64,000 nucleotides of DNA from Varroa destructor (Eukaryota > Arthropoda > Arachnida > Mesostigmata > Varroidae). The stretch lies in the NCBI RefSeq assembly GCF_002443255.2, contig NW_019211459.1, positions 23,825,719-23,889,718 on the forward strand, in the 5' to 3' direction. The position numbers and the translations under genes were made by a program. This document shows, piece after piece, positions 61,301 through 64,000 of this stretch. The stretch's first letter is position 1; each line of letters starts with the position of its first letter. The notes beneath the pieces were generated by a model, which saw only the letters and a program-made list of their open reading frames with translations, searched no databases and was not told the DNA's origin.

Positions 61301-64000
61301 GCTGCGATAGAGAGCACAGTACTCCGCAAGTCTAAGTTGCCAAATTGTGGGTTTTTTCAAAGCTGCCCAATCGCACAACGGGTGAAGTTCAGTTTCAACT
61401 GTTACTTGAGTAAATGTTCTGCGTATGGCTAAGTATATGGTACCGTCCAATTAGGTGGTTCTTTCAAAACGAGTAAGCATGGATTTACAAGTATAAGAGT
61501 AATGATTATAACAGATATTCACAAGTATTCAAACGAGGTTTTTAACATAAAGGTGATCGTGCTACCAGAGTTGGACCTTTTTTGATACCAATGTTTCTCA
61601 TAACCACCAGAGACCGTCCCTGTAAATTTAACTTGTATACCATTGGATTATTGGATATATATATATATATATGGATTAACATGTTACATATAAACCAGCC
61701 GCTGGTCACGTGTAAAAATTTTGTAAACATTTCTCAAGGAAGACGTTATGTCTTGGTTTAGTTCGTGTCGAACATTTAAATAGTCACTAAAGGGCTGGCA
61801 TGATACATAAATGAGTACTTCCTATTAGTCGGTTAATCTAACGAACGCTGAGCATTTAAGTGTGTCTGTTAAAATCATCGGCAAGAGTTCGGTGGCCATC
61901 TGTACGCCTTCCCGCGCGGCTCTGTGGCCCTTTTACAAGCAACATTTTCCGGCAGCATAATTATCACTTCGATCCTAAATGGCGCCTAAAAGGGTAACCC
62001 AACAAAGGTGTTTAATTGGCTTTCAACGCAATGGGCACGGATCTTTTGTTCCGGAATAAACTCGTTAATCGATTGGTTAGAAAAAAAAGTTTTATCTCAT
62101 TCAGGGATACCTTGAAACCTGACTCATTTATAGCTTCGGTTTCGGTCGCTTCACACGTTTAGTTCGCTTTCGATGAGTTTTTTTTTTTATGTGAGTCAGC
62201 TAAGTACGTTTGCTTAAGCGGGGGATTTTAGCAGTATCGCTTGATATATCCGATCCTAATAACGGTTTCCAAACACAGAAGATTATTGCTGCGACAGTAA
62301 TGTACCCTTAATTCTTGTCGTTACGTAAAATTACGAATACATTTTTGTTGCCGAGAATCACAAGTATGTCATGTAATGAACAATTCGCAACCGAAAGACG
62401 TTCGTTTGGGAAGAGAACTTTTCAGCGCAACAAGATTAAGGGGCAGCTTTTCTCGTTTCTCCATTTTATGTGACGTTGTGATATTTGTTATAACACCTAC
62501 CATTGTGATGCGTAAATAGCCATCGTAGGCGATAATTACAACTGAGCAAATTTAGAGTAAAAATCACAAAAAAAAAAAAACTATTTCAATGATTGAAAAA
62601 AGTCAAGTAAATTGTTATAAAAGCATAATTGACTCGCCATTATTTTCTATGGACTATCTCTGCTAACGTGCCACTTAGCATTTTTAGACAAATATTGGAC
62701 GCAACCTGCAACAGGTACGAGTACTGGTAAGTCGAGCAGGTACGACTCCAGTGGCCACGCTTCAGGCCGCAAAAGAGTCATAGTTGGTCCCTCCAATGGT
62801 GCATAAATAAAACATAATTTGTGTAAACAAAGCAAATTATTATTATATCGATGAATAAATGGTGTAAGCATCACCATAGGCCATATACAGGGTGAAGGTC
62901 AGAAAACGTATCTTTTGCTTGTTTTGTTTGAACGTAGGCCGACACTGAATATTTCAGGCTATTTCAGGTGCAAAATATTAACTATTCATACGTTTTCCGA
63001 ATCTCTAGTTTCCATAAAGTGGATTTGATCCGTAAAGATTTAAGCAAATCCAAGGCGAACACCTTCGCATTATCTTTAAATTGCCATCATCGCGTCAGCT
63101 ATCGAACACATCGACATGTCCATGTGACTACTGATAAACAGGGGGCGAGGGGCCGCAGTTGTTTTTGTCAGAAGGTGCGAATACTCAGCACAATTGTTAA
63201 TGATGATGATTATGATTTTCATTATGATCACTATCATCATGTTGAGATAGCATCATCGCATTCTAGTACGATTAATCGTTTCCGGCAGATCGTGCCGTCT
63301 CTACAGCGGCTAGAGGTTCTCGCGTAAAACATCCCGCCTCTTCGATTCATCTCTGTTGGACAGCGCTGATCAAGCAACAAATCCTGCGGCACTGGCTGTG
63401 TCGAACTGGCAGGCCGTTCAAAACGAACGGCCTGCCAGTTCCGAACGGTGGAGCGCTCTCAGTAGCGATAAGTCGGGCGCACGGTCCCCCACCCACCCCC
63501 TTCGCCCCGACCGCGCCAACGGAAGAGGATCTTTCTGGCGTCGAGTGTCATGTATATACATGCTTATAGATTAAGGGCTGGTGCCAGCATATTTTCGTGG
63601 GGTGTGTATAAGTCAGCTTTTGAAGAAAATAAAAGTAATCGGAAATCCGTTGAAGCGGAAAACACTTGAATGTTGCCATTCGTGATACTCTTAATTGTAT
63701 CAATATTGTGGGATGTAAAAATAACAACAAGACTTTAAGGAGAGAGATTCTGTTGATGATAACTTCCTTGAGCCGTAACCATGTATATGATAAGATAAAG
63801 TGATTGAACCTGAATCCGCTCGCTGTGACTGGCGTTTTCCCAGTATTATTTGGCTTTTCACAAAACAGGAAGGACTCAGAGGATCCACTCATCGATTCCA
63901 GCGCGCTGCGAATTTTGGTAAATATACGCTACTGTGAGCCATCGTGACCTGTGAATGAGGCAATAATCTGAGCTTGATTTGAATTACAATGTCGATGTTG
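61301..64000. other. Right end of window, no recognisable gene
   Basis: Mostly AT-rich; a TA microsatellite near 61655-61672, and a GC-rich island at 63350-63540 that contains a strong inverted repeat. Frames such as 63356-63574 have no ATG and no family resemblance. Confidence 0.5.
63403..63441. repeat. 17-bp perfect inverted repeat with 5-nt loop
   Basis: GAACTGGCAGGCCGTTC and its exact reverse complement are separated by AAAAC. The predicted hairpin is GC-rich and stable. Confidence 0.9.

Noticed and set aside
63356..63574. 72-codon frame in the GC-rich island
   Set aside because: No ATG, no family resemblance, and the inverted repeat dominates it.
1..64000. CRISPR arrays, bacterial operons, riboswitches
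   Set aside because: Sequence is eukaryotic with spliced genes; no spaced direct repeats of CRISPR type were seen.

Overview
The window is animal nuclear DNA, AT-rich and with conventional GT-AG introns, most of them 0.1-1.4 kb. The proteins are all conserved metazoan housekeeping or regulatory proteins. The SRSF1 homologue carries the single-glycine form of the RRM1 loop that I associate with fly SF2 rather than the double-glycine vertebrate form, so I read this as an arthropod. A mite- or tick-like chelicerate is my guess only; nothing here fixes the order.

Eight protein-coding genes can be read, left to right: a FARP-type FERM-RhoGEF-PH protein (-, one exon), a class I methyltransferase of unknown role (+, 6 exons), the splicing factor SRSF1/SF2 (-, 4 exons plus a second complete first exon), dysbindin (+, 4 exons), the GPI-transamidase subunit PIG-S (-, 11 exons), dymeclin (-, one exon), the zinc-finger protein ZPR1 (+, 9 exons) and the histone demethylase KDM2 (-, 14 exons plus a probable first exon). 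For every multi-exon gene the splice phases were checked by hand and close to an intact frame of the expected length (319, 220, 262, 562, 438 and about 1035 residues). A dead mariner transposon with both terminal repeats and its TA target duplication sits between PIG-S and dymeclin, next to a 100-N assembly gap.

The genes form no operon and work in separate processes: cytoskeletal signalling (FARP), splicing (SRSF1), lysosome-related organelle traffic (dysbindin), GPI anchoring in the ER (PIG-S), Golgi organisation (dymeclin), growth signalling and snRNP assembly (ZPR1) and chromatin (KDM2). Strands mostly alternate, giving four head-to-head pairs (FARP/methyltransferase, SRSF1/dysbindin, dymeclin/ZPR1, and none upstream of KDM2 that I can name) and convergent pairs such as dysbindin/PIG-S and ZPR1/KDM2.

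The most striking observation is that SRSF1 has two tandem first coding exons, 2.1 kb apart, each with its own start codon and a phase-matched donor. They differ at 24 of 47 aligned codons silently but at only 4 by amino acid, which points to an old duplication kept by selection: one gene apparently making two versions of the first half of RRM1. Two genes that are intron-rich in vertebrates (FARP, dymeclin) are single-exon here. Roughly 1-3.2 kb, 12.3-19.0 kb, 46.2-49.9 kb and 60.4-64.0 kb hold no recognisable gene.
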